A DNA stretch of 64,000 nucleotides from an uncultured Aeromonadales bacterium (GTDB lineage Bacteria > Pseudomonadota > Gammaproteobacteria > Enterobacterales > Succinivibrionaceae), in assembly GCA_902782145.1 (NCBI GenBank), contig CACZLZ010000003.1:86088-150087 (forward strand). Direction: 5' to 3'. The translations under genes were made by a program, and so were the position numbers. Every line of letters starts with the position of its first letter. Position 1 is the stretch's first letter. The notes below the pieces were generated by a model that was not told the DNA's origin, searched no databases, and saw only the letters and a program-made list of their open reading frames with translations. Shown piece by piece: positions 54,479-63,948 of this stretch.

Positions 54479-54518
54479 ACCGGGAGCATCTGACGGATGT
54501 GCCCGCGACCGGTTTTTT
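54479..54518 (+). promoter_or_regulatory. Possible attenuator-like hairpin in the ilvC leader
   Basis: ACCGG (54479-54483) can pair with CCGGT (54509-54513), with an imperfect inner stem GGGAGCATC/GATGTGCCC, followed directly by six T, 45 bp before the ilvC start. Weak promoter boxes TTGGCG/TATGAC lie near 54419-54448. The rest of the pgi-ilvC gap shows nothing else. Confidence 0.28.
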
Positions 54519-54564
54519 CATTGTTTTAGTACCAAAGGCTTTTCATTTTATTGGAGCACTGTCA

Positions 54565-56049
54565 ATGGCCAATTATTTCAACACATTAAGCCTCCACAAT
54601 CAGCTTGACCAGCTGGGACGCTGCCGTTTCATGTCACGGGACGAGTTCACCGACGGGTGTGATTTCCTCAAGGGTAAGAAGATTGTTATCGTCGGCTGCG
54701 GCGCCCAGGGTCTGAACCAGGGCCTGAACATGAGGGACTCCGGTCTGGATGTCTCCTATGCCCTGCGCAAGGAAGCTATCGAGCAAAAGAGAAAGTCCTT
54801 CGTCCAGGCCACCGAGAACGGCTTCAAGGTGGGCACCTATGAGGAGCTCATCCCCACCGCTGATCTGGTCATCAACCTGACCCCCGACAAGCAGCATTCC
54901 AAAGTTGTGGACGCTATCATGCCCCTGATGAAGCAGGGTGCCGCCTTGGGCTACTCCCACGGCTTCAACATTGTGGAAGTGGGTCAGCAGATCCGCCCGG
55001 ATATCACCGTGGTCATGTCCGCCCCCAAGTGCCCCGGCACCGAGGTGCGCCATGAGTACCAGCGAGGTTTCGGCGTTCCCACACTGATTGCCGTCCATCC
55101 GGCCAATGATCCCAAGGGCGAGGGCATGGCCATCGCCAAGGCATGGTGCGCCGCCACCGGCGGACACAAGGCCGGCGTCCTGGAGTCCTCCTTCGTGGCT
55201 GAGGTTAAGTCCGACCTCATGGGCGAGCAGACCATCCTCTGCGGCATGCTACAGACTGCCTCCCTCCTGTGCTTCGACAGAATGGTTGAGTTGGGTGTGG
55301 ATCCCTCCTATGCCTGCAAGCTGCTGCAGTTCGGCTGGGAAACCCAGGGTGAGGCCCTGAAGTTCGGCGGCGTCACCAACATGCTGGACCGTCTGTCCAA
55401 TCCCGCCAAGATCCGTGCCTTCCAGTTGGCTGAGGAGTTGAAGGGGATCATGCGCCCCCTGTACCAGGAGCACATGGACAACATCATGAGCGGCAAGTTC
55501 TCCACCACCATGATGGAGGACTGGGACCGGGGCGACACCGATCTGCTCAAATGGAGAAAGGCCACCGGCGAGACCGCCTTTGAGAAGGCTGAGTGCACCA
55601 AGGAGACCATCACCGAGCAGGAGTACTTCGACAAGGGCATCCTCATGGTTGCCATGGCCGCCGCCGGCGTTGAGTTGGCCTTCGAGACCATGACCAGCAC
55701 CGGCATCAAGCCCGAGTCTGCTTACTATGAGTCCCTGCACGAGCTGCCCCTCATCGAGAACACCATCGCCCGCAAGCGCCTCTATGAGATGAATGTGGTC
55801 ATTTCCGACACCGCTGAATACGGCAACTACCTGTTCGCCAACAAGTGCGTTCCTCTGCTGCGTGACTTCATGAAGAAGATCACCCTGGAGGATATTGGCG
55901 GCGGACTGAAGGAGCCCAACGCCGCTGTGGACAATGAGACCCTGGTGGAAGTCAACAGCGCCATCAGAAACCATCCCATCGAAATTGTCGGCCGTAAGCT
56001 CCGTGGTTACATGACCGACATGAAGAGAATTGCTGTAGGCACCAACTGA
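54565..56049 (+). CDS. ilvC: Ketol-acid reductoisomerase, class II (NADPH)
   Basis: Second common step of valine and isoleucine synthesis, 494 residues (E. coli 491). ATG 54565 with GGAG upstream. The frame is open 34 codons further but homology begins here. Nucleotide motif 'GCGAQG' (44-49) and the NADPH-phosphate residues Arg68, Lys69, Arg76 and Ser78 are kept; two knotted C-terminal domains make it the long class II form. No ilvY regulator adjacent. Followed by a terminator. Confidence 0.96.
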   Translation: MANYFNTLSLHNQLDQLGRCRFMSRDEFTDGCDFLKGKKIVIVGCGAQGLNQGLNMRDSGLDVSYALRKEAIEQKRKSFVQATENGFKVGTYEELIPTADLVINLTPDKQHSKVVDAIMPLMKQGAALGYSHGFNIVEVGQQIRPDITVVMSAPKCPGTEVRHEYQRGFGVPTLIAVHPANDPKGEGMAIAKAWCAATGGHKAGVLESSFVAEVKSDLMGEQTILCGMLQTASLLCFDRMVELGVDPSYACKLLQFGWETQGEALKFGGVTNMLDRLSNPAKIRAFQLAEELKGIMRPLYQEHMDNIMSGKFSTTMMEDWDRGDTDLLKWRKATGETAFEKAECTKETITEQEYFDKGILMVAMAAAGVELAFETMTSTGIKPESAYYESLHELPLIENTIARKRLYEMNVVISDTAEYGNYLFANKCVPLLRDFMKKITLEDIGGGLKEPNAAVDNETLVEVNSAIRNHPIEIVGRKLRGYMTDMKRIAVGTN

Positions 56050-56118
56050 TAAGCCGCGGGCATCTGTCCGCATCTGAAGATCGGGGCGCGGGGCGGATCC
56101 GCTCCGGCGCCCCTGCTG

Positions 56119-56148
56119 AAAACTCCTGTGAAAACCGGAGTTTTTTTT
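56119..56148 (+). terminator. Terminator of ilvC
   Basis: Stem AAAACTCC / GGAGTTTT with a 10-base loop and T run; the next gene's ribosome site lies just after it. Confidence 0.85.
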
Positions 56149-56161
56149 GTACGGAGTTTTT

Positions 56162-57361
56162 ATGTACTCACTGCAAATGCATAAGCTGGGTTCCTGCCGG
56201 TCGGTGATCCGGGAACTGTTTGAATACGGAAAGAAGCGCAAGGCCGAGATCGGCGATGACGCGGTGTTTGACTTCAGCATCGGCAATCCCAGCGTGCCCT
56301 CCCCGTCTTCGGTAAGGGACACCCTGATCAAGATCCTGACCGAGGAGGAGCCCACCGCCGTTCATGGCTACACTTCCGCCCAGGGTGATCCCGCCGTCCG
56401 GAAAGCCATCGCCGACAACCTCAACCAGCGGTTCGGAACCGACTTTGAGGCCGACAACCTGTATATGACCTGCGGGGCGGCGGCATCCCTGACCATCTCC
56501 ATCAGAGCCCTGATCACCGAAGACGCCGATGAGTTCATAACCTTTGCCCCCTTCTTCACCGAATACCGGGTATTTGTGGAGTCCCAGGGCGGCAAACTGG
56601 TGGTGGTTCCCCCCAAGGAACCGGATTTCCACATTGATCTGAAGGCACTGGAAAAGCTCATCACCCCCCGGACAGTTGCGGTCATCATCAACTCACCCAA
56701 CAATCCCAGCGGCGTGGTCTACCCTGAGGAAGTCATCCGGGAACTCGCTGCTCTCCTCCAGGCCAAGTCTGAGGAGTACGGCAGAAAGATCCGCATCATT
56801 TCCGACGAGCCCTACCGGGAAATCTGCTATGACGGCAAAACCGCCCCCTTTGTCACCAAATTCTATCCCGAGACCCTGATCTGCTACTCCTACAGCAAGT
56901 CCCTTTCCCTGCCGGGGGAGCGTATCGGATATATTCTGGTGTCCAACAGGATGCAGGACTGGAAGGATGTCTATGCGGCCATCTGCGGCGCCGGGCGTGC
57001 CCTGGGATTCATCTGTGCCCCCAGTCTTTTCCAGAAGCTGATCGCCCGGCAGGCCGGCGCCACGGCAGATCTCTCCGTCTATGCCCGCAACCGGGATCTG
57101 CTGTACGGCGGACTCACATCCCTGGGCTTCACCTGCGTGTATCCCGACGGCGCCTTCTATCTCTTCATGAAGACCTGTGAGGCCGACACCAGCGCCTTCT
57201 GCGCCAAGGCCCGTAAACACGAGCTGCTGCTGGTTCCGGCCGATGACTTCGGCTGCCCGGGATATGTGCGCATTGCCTACTGCGTAAGCTCGGACATGAT
57301 CAGCCGCTCCATGAAGGCCTTTGCCGAACTGGCCGCGGAATACGGCCTCAGCCCCAGGTGA
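56162..57361 (+). CDS. PLP-dependent class I/II aminotransferase
   Basis: 399 residues from ATG 56162 (GGAG site). Fold-type I marks: 'VIINSPNNPSGVVYP', 'IISDEPYREICYDG' and the PLP lysine in 'CYSYSKSLSLPGERIGY', with the Arg for the alpha-carboxylate near the C-terminus ('YVRIAYC'). Substrate is not deducible; the place behind ilvC suggests amino acid metabolism but the terminator between separates transcription. A hairpin (CCGGGGCA/TGCCCCGG) near 57390-57420 may end the transcript. Confidence 0.85.
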   Translation: MYSLQMHKLGSCRSVIRELFEYGKKRKAEIGDDAVFDFSIGNPSVPSPSSVRDTLIKILTEEEPTAVHGYTSAQGDPAVRKAIADNLNQRFGTDFEADNLYMTCGAAASLTISIRALITEDADEFITFAPFFTEYRVFVESQGGKLVVVPPKEPDFHIDLKALEKLITPRTVAVIINSPNNPSGVVYPEEVIRELAALLQAKSEEYGRKIRIISDEPYREICYDGKTAPFVTKFYPETLICYSYSKSLSLPGERIGYILVSNRMQDWKDVYAAICGAGRALGFICAPSLFQKLIARQAGATADLSVYARNRDLLYGGLTSLGFTCVYPDGAFYLFMKTCEADTSAFCAKARKHELLLVPADDFGCPGYVRIAYCVSSDMISRSMKAFAELAAEYGLSPR

Positions 57362-57561
57362 TCCGGATCCGGCCGTGACTGCACCGCCGGGGCATAGGTG
57401 CCAGAGTACCACTGCCCCGGTCATGGCCGGCGGTTTTGTGTGCTACAATCTGACCCGGAAGGACGGAAGGCAGCAGAGCCTGCCTCCGGCCCCGCCCACG
57501 CAGCCATCCTCCGGAACCGGATAAGGCTGAACAGCGAAAAATGACACTTTGCGGGAGTCCA

Positions 57562-58224
57562 ATGATTTCATTTGCCAGGATCAGGGGATATGCTCTCCGG
57601 CTGACAGGCTGTCTTGCGGTTGTTGCCATCGTCTGCGGCATCTGCTACGCCCTGAGAACGGCCGTGGTGGATTATGATCCCATAACCGTTTCCATGACAG
57701 CGCAGTTCCCCCGGGAGCAGAACCTGAAGATTTACTACACTTCGGATCCTGCGGGGGATTTCACCGCCGGTGGCATACAGGAATGCCATGTCAACCGCAT
57801 GATCCAGGACGGGCCGGTAACCTGCCAGCTGAACGGGATCCCTGCCCTCTCATATATTAAGATCGGCTTTGCCGCCGGATCGGAAATCACCTCCGTGTCC
57901 CGGCTGTCCGTGACCGGCGGCGGCAGGACAGAACTGCTGGGCGATCCCGGGAAGTTCCGTCTGGAAAACACCACCTACGAGTCGGTGGCCTCCGACGGTT
58001 CCCTGAAATTCAGCAGCAGCAAGCTTGAGCCTTCTGTGGCCTACGCACAGGATCTGCAGATCTCCGCACCAGGAAGAGTCTGGTTCTTCCCGGTCAATAT
58101 TTACACCTGCTCCTTCCTGGCCCTGCTCATCTTCACCGGCTTCTGGTGGCTTCTTTCGGTGATTGCGGTGATCAACAAGGATATTGAGAGTGCTCTGATC
58201 AGGGACGGTGGCAGCAATGCATGA
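57562..58224 (+). CDS. Unknown membrane-anchored protein
   Basis: 220 residues from ATG 57562 (GGGAG site). One helix at about 15-32, a periplasmic beta-rich segment and a second helix near 178-205. No family recognised. Overlaps the start of darP by 8 bp, so the two are coupled. Confidence 0.65.
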   Translation: MISFARIRGYALRLTGCLAVVAIVCGICYALRTAVVDYDPITVSMTAQFPREQNLKIYYTSDPAGDFTAGGIQECHVNRMIQDGPVTCQLNGIPALSYIKIGFAAGSEITSVSRLSVTGGGRTELLGDPGKFRLENTTYESVASDGSLKFSSSKLEPSVAYAQDLQISAPGRVWFFPVNIYTCSFLALLIFTGFWWLLSVIAVINKDIESALIRDGGSNA

Positions 58225-58765
58225 CACGGAAACCATCAACGAATACGATGACTGGATCAGCAAAAGCCAGCTGAAAAGGGAGTCCAAGGTCCTGCACACC
58301 CTGGGGGAGGAGATTGTCTGCCTGTCCCAGACCGAATTTGACCGGGTGGACTTCACCGATCATGAGGACTTCAGACAGGAGCTTCTTCTGGCGCGCAAAC
58401 TGAAGTCCAACACCCAGCATGAGCCCTACCGGAGGGAAATGCTTCACGTGGAACGTCTCATGCGATCCATGGAAGAGGAGTTCATCGCCAGGCTCCGCCA
58501 GGATGTTGATACCATCCACGGAAAAAAGGTGGCCGGCAATGCAGCATTCCACCGGCTGGAAAAGATCCGCTACGATCTGCTGGGGGAAAACTCCAAGGAA
58601 ACCCTGGACGCCCTGATGGCCCAGGAAAGCGGACTGGACCGCAACAAGATCCGGATGCTGATCAAAAAGGCCAGGAAGGAGGCTGCCGAAGGAAGGCCCC
58701 CTGCCGGCAGCCGGGAACTGTTCAGGTATCTCAGGGAAAACCTTTCTGAAGGCCTGGGTTCCTGA
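58217..58765 (+). CDS. darP: Ribosome biogenesis factor DarP (YjgA/DUF615)
   Basis: 182 residues (E. coli 183) from ATG 58217. Family marks 'WISKSQLKRESKVLHTLGEE' and 'KKARKEAAEGRPPAGSRELF' towards the end, all helical. DarP associates with late 50S precursors. Coupled to the membrane protein upstream. Confidence 0.85.
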   Translation: MHDTETINEYDDWISKSQLKRESKVLHTLGEEIVCLSQTEFDRVDFTDHEDFRQELLLARKLKSNTQHEPYRREMLHVERLMRSMEEEFIARLRQDVDTIHGKKVAGNAAFHRLEKIRYDLLGENSKETLDALMAQESGLDRNKIRMLIKKARKEAAEGRPPAGSRELFRYLRENLSEGLGS

Positions 58766-58861
58766 AGAAGCTTCCGGCGGGCATTTAGCCGCCTTAGCTT
58801 GCAGAGCCCTTGCAACCGCCCTTTCTGCACCGACACTTCACCCCAAACGGAGATCCACTCA

Positions 58862-59176
58862 ATGAAAAAGACTTTATGCTCACTTCTTCTGGGTTTTGGC
58901 CTTGCCGGCGCATGCTGTGCCGAAACTTTTCTTATTGATGTCAGAACCCCTGATGAGTTCAATGCAGATCATATTCCCGGCGCCCTGAACATCGAATACC
59001 AGAACATCGTCCAGGGAGCGGCAGCGGCCAACATCAAAGCCGGCGACGACGTGTACCTGTACTGCCGCTCCGGCAAGAGGGCCGGAGTGGCCGAGCAGAG
59101 CCTGAAGGCAGAGGGCTACACCAGCGTCACCAATCTGGGCGGCATCGAAGACGCCCGGGCAGCGCTGGGCAGATAA
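58862..59176 (+). CDS. Periplasmic rhodanese (PspE-like)
   Basis: 104 residues. ATG 58862 gives a signal peptide ('LLLGFGLAGACCA'). Single rhodanese domain with 'LIDVRTPDEF' and the active-site loop 'YCRSGKRAG' (Cys68). Thiosulfate sulfurtransferase activity is expected; physiological role unknown. Confidence 0.85.
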   Translation: MKKTLCSLLLGFGLAGACCAETFLIDVRTPDEFNADHIPGALNIEYQNIVQGAAAANIKAGDDVYLYCRSGKRAGVAEQSLKAEGYTSVTNLGGIEDARAALGR

Positions 59177-59269
59177 TCCCTCCCCGCCGGTCCCGCGAAG
59201 AGGACCGGTCCTCCCCTAAACGGGCCACAGCAGACACAGCCGTTATAAAAACATCCTTTGATTAAGACA

Positions 59270-60655
59270 ATGGAACACAGCAGTAGCGGCGAAGCCGGAA
59301 AAAAGAACCTGTTCCAGCTGGCGTGGCCCATTTTCGCCGATATGTCCCTGCGGGTTCTCACTGGGACCGTCAACATCTTCATGGTGAGCCAGCTCTCCGC
59401 TCTGTATGTGGCCTCCATGACTCCCGGCAACCAGCTGTTCAGCCTGAGCATCGTCATCTTCAATTTCATCGGGATCGGCACCTGTGTGGTCATCGCCCAG
59501 ATGCTGGGATCCGGTGAATTCCGCAACATCAAGAAGATCATTCACTGCGCTTTCGGCTTCAACATTGTCCTGGGGACCGCCGTTCTGCTGGCGGTGCTCA
59601 TCTTCAGCGGCCAGATCCTGGATCTGATGCAGATAGACCGGGAAATACGGGACGGTGCCGGCACCTACATGATCATTCTCGCCTTCAGCCTCGTTCCGGA
59701 GGCCTGCGGGATCTGTGCCGCCTCGGTGCTCAGAGCCTACGGACGTACCAAGGAGGCCATGTACTCATCCCTGACGGCCAACATCATCACCGTCATATCC
59801 AACCTCCTGCTCCTTTTCGGCTTCTTCGGTCTCCCCATGCTTGGCCTGGCAGGCGCTGCCATATCCGTAGTCCTGGGCCGGCTGGCGTCGCTCCTGATGA
59901 TCCTGTACTTCTACCGCAAAAGAGTCGGGATAAAGTTGCGCCTGGGGTTCATGTTCAGAGTGAACACCGGCTTCATCCGCCGGATACTCCGCATCGGTCT
60001 GCCGGCAGCCGGAGAGAATCTGGCCTGGAACTCCCAGTTCATGGTGGCCACAGCCTTCATAGCGTCCATGGGCAACTATGAGCTGGCCACCCACACCTAT
60101 TATTTTCAGACCATCTGCATGTTCATGATGCTGTTTGCGGTATCCATCGGAAGTGCCACGGAGATCATGGTGGCGTTCCACATCGGAGCCGGCAACTATG
60201 AACTGGTCTACCGCCGTCTTATCAGGAGCCTGAAAATAGGCCTGGCCGGCTCTCTGATCATTGCCACCATCATGGCCTGCGGCTTCTCCGGAATGCTCCT
60301 GGATCTGTTCTCCAACCATTCACCCCAGGTGGCAGAGCTGGCAGCTCCCCTGATCCTGCTTTCGGTGATGATGGAGCCCGGCAGAGCCTTCAATGTCATC
60401 GTAATAAACTCTCTGCGGGCCGCCAATGACGCCAGTTTTCCCATGATCATGGCCATCCTGTCCATGTGGTGTGTCGCCGTGCCCCTGGAATACTTCCTGG
60501 GCATAAGCATGCAAATGGGACTCCTGGGCGTGTGGATAGCCTTCACCTGTGACGAATGGATCAGGGGAATAAGCATGTATTTCCGCTGGAAGACCCGGAT
60601 CTGGCAGAGGAAATCCATGAATGTTTCCCGTGAAACCATGCTCCGCCAGGTGTAA
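59270..60655 (+). CDS. MATE-family efflux transporter
   Basis: 461 residues, twelve helices in two halves. ATG 59270 is taken; a TTG four codons earlier is possible. Conserved 'LAWPIFADMSLRVLTGTVNI' at the start and 'LPAAGENLAWNSQF' at the start of the second half. Probable Na+- or H+-driven exporter; substrate unknown. Confidence 0.85.
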   Translation: MEHSSSGEAGKKNLFQLAWPIFADMSLRVLTGTVNIFMVSQLSALYVASMTPGNQLFSLSIVIFNFIGIGTCVVIAQMLGSGEFRNIKKIIHCAFGFNIVLGTAVLLAVLIFSGQILDLMQIDREIRDGAGTYMIILAFSLVPEACGICAASVLRAYGRTKEAMYSSLTANIITVISNLLLLFGFFGLPMLGLAGAAISVVLGRLASLLMILYFYRKRVGIKLRLGFMFRVNTGFIRRILRIGLPAAGENLAWNSQFMVATAFIASMGNYELATHTYYFQTICMFMMLFAVSIGSATEIMVAFHIGAGNYELVYRRLIRSLKIGLAGSLIIATIMACGFSGMLLDLFSNHSPQVAELAAPLILLSVMMEPGRAFNVIVINSLRAANDASFPMIMAILSMWCVAVPLEYFLGISMQMGLLGVWIAFTCDEWIRGISMYFRWKTRIWQRKSMNVSRETMLRQV

Positions 60656-60781
60656 GCAACCTAGCATAAGACCGTTGCCGCAATCTGTTCCCCATCCTGA
60701 ATGCCACTTCCGGAAATGAGGATCTGTCCAGAGACGGATAGTGACCGTAAGTGAATTATGTTTTTTTTCTGATTAAAAAAT

Positions 60782-60789
60782 GGTAAGAT
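60782..60789 (+). promoter_or_regulatory. Extended -10 promoter of lpp
   Basis: TGG-TAAGAT with a strongly A/T-rich upstream segment (T8 and A6 tracts at 60761-60780); no good -35 box. Leader about 57 nt, ribosome site CGGAGA. Confidence 0.5.
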
Positions 60790-60852
60790 AACTGCGATGG
60801 AATTGGTGAGCAAGATCACCTTTTTCTGTGTTTATATCTTTCGGAGATTAAA

Positions 60853-61080
60853 ATGAACAAGTTTTCTGTTGCCGTTAGCGCATTAGTTTTAGGTTCCGCA
60901 GTTCTGGTTGGTTGCCAGAACACCTCTAAGTTAGAGGCCGACGTTCAGGCTCTGTCCAACAAGGTTGACAATCTGGCTGCCCAGGTTGACGCTCTGAAGT
61001 CCGACGTTCAGGCTGCTCAGGCTTCTGCAGACAACGCAAACAGCCGTCTCGACAATTTGGCTACCCGTTACAGAAAGTAA
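60853..61080 (+). CDS. lpp: Braun-type murein lipoprotein Lpp
   Basis: 75 residues. Lipobox 'LVGC' (Cys21), then heptad repeats ('LSNKVDNLAAQVDALKSDV') forming a trimeric coiled coil, and the C-terminal 'ATRYRK' whose Lys75 is the residue linked to peptidoglycan in E. coli. Codon use (GTT, CTG, TCC, AAC) is that of a highly expressed gene. Confidence 0.93.
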   Translation: MNKFSVAVSALVLGSAVLVGCQNTSKLEADVQALSNKVDNLAAQVDALKSDVQAAQASADNANSRLDNLATRYRK

Positions 61081-61112
61081 TACTGTTCTTTCTGCAGGAT
61101 AGATTCAACGTG

Positions 61113-61143
61113 AGGGAAGGCTAAGGCCTTCCCTTTCTTTTTC
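61113..61143 (+). terminator. Terminator of lpp
   Basis: 8-bp stem AGGGAAGG / CCTTCCCT followed by TTCTTTTT. From here to 61461 no gene is seen; TATAAT at 61218 could serve treZ but lacks a -35 box. Confidence 0.88.
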
Positions 61144-61461
61144 GGCAAAATTTGATCTGACACCCATCAATGTTCCTCCCTGCGGACTAACGCAGAGAAA
61201 GGCCGGGGATCCCGGAGTATAATAAGAGTGATAGAAGCCGGGAGTATGTCTCCTCAGAAGACGGATCTGACATGGCGGCGCCCTGCCGGGGCCTGCATCC
61301 GTGTCGGCAGTACTTCTTCCGGAGACCAGGATTCAGATAACCCACAGGTCTGCGCTGATCTCCGGATCATCACACAGGACCGATTTCTCACTAACATCAG
61401 ACGGATCTGAAGACTGTTCCCGCACATTGGAAAACGGACAACTGAACACAAGGTACAAACT

Positions 61462-63198
61462 ATGGTAAAGCTGGGTCACTACTTCGAGGGAGACCAATCC
61501 TGCTTCCGGGTTTTCGCACCCCACCGGAAGACTGTGGAAGTGGAACTGAACAACGGAAAAGTGAAGATCCCCCTTTCCCTGGGTGATGACGGTTACTGGA
61601 CCGGTTCATGCAAGCAGTTACATGAGGGTTCCCTGTACTGGATCATCCTGGACGGTGAGAGGTCCTATCCGGATCCGGCTTCTAAATACCAGCCCTTCGG
61701 TGTTCACGGCGGATCCATGGTGGTCAGCCCCAGAAAATGCGATCACAGCAGTTGGCACGGGGTGAAAATTGAGGATGCAGTCATTTATGAGTTGCACATC
61801 GGCACCTTCACACCAGAAGGCACCCTCAGGGCCGCCGAAAAGAAGCTCTCCCACCTGGCTGAACTGGGGATCAACGTCATTGAACTTATGCCCATAGCCG
61901 AGTTTCCCGGCAACTACGACTGGGGCTATGACGGCGTCTTCCTCTACGCCCTGGAGAGCAGTTACGGAAACTATGAGGATCTCACCAGTTTTATTGAGGC
62001 CGCCCACAAACTGGGCATAGCCGTCATAAACGACGTGGTCTACAACCACTTCGGCCCGGAAGGCAACTATTCCGGCTTCTACGCCCGGTACACCAAAAAC
62101 GCTGACACTCCCTGGGGTTCGGTCATCAATTTTGATGCGGCAGACTCTGAGGGGATCCGGGAGTTTTACCTTGGCAATGTTGAGTGGTGGCTGAAGGACA
62201 TCGGCTTTGACGGCTTCCGTCTTGACGCCTGGGCCATGGTCCAGGACTGCTCCAAGTCACGCATACAGCGGGAAATCTGCGATCTGGCCCATAGGATAGG
62301 CCAGGAGGAGAACCGGTCAGTGCTCATGATAGCCGAGCATCTGAGAAACAACCGGATGGTGACCTCCGCCGAACCTGAGGGTGATGGCTGTGACAGCCAG
62401 TGGGTGGATGACTTTGGTCTGGCCATCAGGTCAACCCTCACTCCTGACAGCAATGACCGTCTCTTCAAGAGTTTCTACGGCTTTGATGATGTCGTCTCCG
62501 CATTCAAGAATACCTTTGTGCTGGACGGCACCAGATTTAACTATGCCATTGAGGACTATTCAGGAACCAAACCCGACGGACTCAGAGCCGAGGAATGCGT
62601 GGTCTATATCCAGGATCATGACATGGTCGGCAACCGCATCGAAGGTGACCGCTTCATCACCAGTGCCGGAAAAGGCAAAACCCTCCTGGCTGCAGTGTCC
62701 CTTTTCGCCAGCCGCAATGTTCCACTTATCTTCATGGGCGAAGAGTACGGTGAAACCAATCCCTTCCTCTTCTTTGAGTCCTTCTCCGACCCTTGGCTTA
62801 TCGAAGCTGTAAGAGAGGGAAGAAAGAAGGAATGGCAGTTCGCCAAAATTGAACCCAGGGACTCCCATGACGTGGAGACATTCAATGACAGCCGGCTGGA
62901 CTGGGACAAACTCAGTTCCGAAGAAAACGCCGGTATCCTGAAGATCTACCGTCAGTTGATTGATCTTAAAAAGAAGAAGTTCATCGGCTGTGCCGGAGAT
63001 GATGGGCAGTATGAAGTATCCAGTGGTGACCACACACTCACTATCAGCAACGGCAGGAGCGTCGTGCTTCTGAATTACAGCAATTCCGTGAAGAGTTTTG
63101 AAACTGCTGCCGGCTACCGCATGGAACTGTCAACTGACAGCGCTAACACCGGCACAGAACTTCAGCCATTCAGTGCTGCTGTGCTGATCAAAGAGTAG
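61462..63198 (+). CDS. treZ: Malto-oligosyltrehalose trehalohydrolase (TreZ, GH13_10)
   Basis: 578 residues. N-terminal beta-sandwich (about 1-95), then the GH13 barrel with 'DGFRLDA' (nucleophile Asp255), 'IAEHLRNNR' (acid/base Glu292) and 'QDHDMVGNR' (His386-Asp387). 'FMGEEYGETNPFLFF' is characteristic of TreZ rather than GlgB. It releases trehalose from maltooligosyl-trehalose; the partner synthase TreY is not in the window. The phosphopantetheinyl transferase gene follows after 7 bp. Confidence 0.85.
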   Translation: MVKLGHYFEGDQSCFRVFAPHRKTVEVELNNGKVKIPLSLGDDGYWTGSCKQLHEGSLYWIILDGERSYPDPASKYQPFGVHGGSMVVSPRKCDHSSWHGVKIEDAVIYELHIGTFTPEGTLRAAEKKLSHLAELGINVIELMPIAEFPGNYDWGYDGVFLYALESSYGNYEDLTSFIEAAHKLGIAVINDVVYNHFGPEGNYSGFYARYTKNADTPWGSVINFDAADSEGIREFYLGNVEWWLKDIGFDGFRLDAWAMVQDCSKSRIQREICDLAHRIGQEENRSVLMIAEHLRNNRMVTSAEPEGDGCDSQWVDDFGLAIRSTLTPDSNDRLFKSFYGFDDVVSAFKNTFVLDGTRFNYAIEDYSGTKPDGLRAEECVVYIQDHDMVGNRIEGDRFITSAGKGKTLLAAVSLFASRNVPLIFMGEEYGETNPFLFFESFSDPWLIEAVREGRKKEWQFAKIEPRDSHDVETFNDSRLDWDKLSSEENAGILKIYRQLIDLKKKKFIGCAGDDGQYEVSSGDHTLTISNGRSVVLLNYSNSVKSFETAAGYRMELSTDSANTGTELQPFSAAVLIKE

Positions 63199-63205
63199 TT
63201 CAGCA

Positions 63206-63886
63206 ATGTGTCTGCTGTACCTGGCAGATATCCCCGACGGCCGCTTTGATGAAATTAGGTGGCCGTATCTTTCTTCAGAAACCATACAGGAAGCGGTAGC
63301 TCGCTACACTTGCCAGCACAGCCTTCGGGCACATCTCTGTGCCCTGTCCACCCTTGGCTTCTGTCTGTCTGAATATACCGGAAGCCCTGCCTCTGAACTC
63401 CCGGAAATAGCGAAAATGCCAGGAGGAAAGCCCTTCTTCACAGATCCCGCCCTCCCCAGGTTCAATTATTCCCATGCAGGAGGTTTGATCCTTCTGGGGA
63501 TAGGATCATCTGATCTGGGCGTGGATATCGAAATAAGGAAAAAGAACAACGCAGTCCGGATCTCCGAACGCTTTTTCTCCCCGGAGGAAACTGACTATAT
63601 AAGAGTCTGCCCGGAAGAACGGTTCTTTGAAATCTGGGTCATCAGGGAAGCTCTGGGTAAATACACAGGCGAAGGGATCCAGGCCTTCAGCAGGATAGCC
63701 ATTGATCCTGAGAAGGAGACTGTAAGCCTTGAGCAGAGGAATATCGTAGATGTCTGGAGGGGAACCTACGGAAACTACCATATGGCCGCCGTAGGCAAAG
63801 TCTGCCCTGATATAAGAAGACTGGACAGGAATTTCAGACAGATCCGCGGTGAGGATATCAGACTGACCAGATACAGTTCCCGCTGA
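63206..63886 (+). CDS. Sfp-type 4'-phosphopantetheinyl transferase
   Basis: 226 residues. 'FNYSHAGGLILLGI' and Mg-binding Asp107/Glu109 in 'LGVDIEI', then 'FFSPEE' and the W-x3-EA-x-x-K motif in 'IWVIREALGKYTGEG' (Glu148, Lys152). Attaches phosphopantetheine to carrier proteins. The two APE acyl carrier proteins 25 kb away are the obvious clients in this window, but fatty-acid ACP or others elsewhere are possible. Probably co-transcribed with treZ. Confidence 0.85.
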   Translation: MCLLYLADIPDGRFDEIRWPYLSSETIQEAVARYTCQHSLRAHLCALSTLGFCLSEYTGSPASELPEIAKMPGGKPFFTDPALPRFNYSHAGGLILLGIGSSDLGVDIEIRKKNNAVRISERFFSPEETDYIRVCPEERFFEIWVIREALGKYTGEGIQAFSRIAIDPEKETVSLEQRNIVDVWRGTYGNYHMAAVGKVCPDIRRLDRNFRQIRGEDIRLTRYSSR

Positions 63887-63904
63887 GGGATCCGGAAATC
63901 TGGC

Positions 63905-63940
63905 AAAAGAAAAGGGAGGACCCTGACAAAGGATCCTCCC
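63905..63940 (-). terminator. Terminator of the rRNA operon
   Basis: Minus-strand stem GGGAGGA / TCCTCCC then TTTTCTTTT, placed just after the 5S rRNA 3' end. Confidence 0.8.
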
Positions 63941-63948
63941 GGAAGGGG

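Noticed and set aside
54463..54564. 34-codon TTG-started extension of ilvC
   Set aside because: KARI homology starts at 54565 with a proper ribosome site; the extension spans the leader hairpin.
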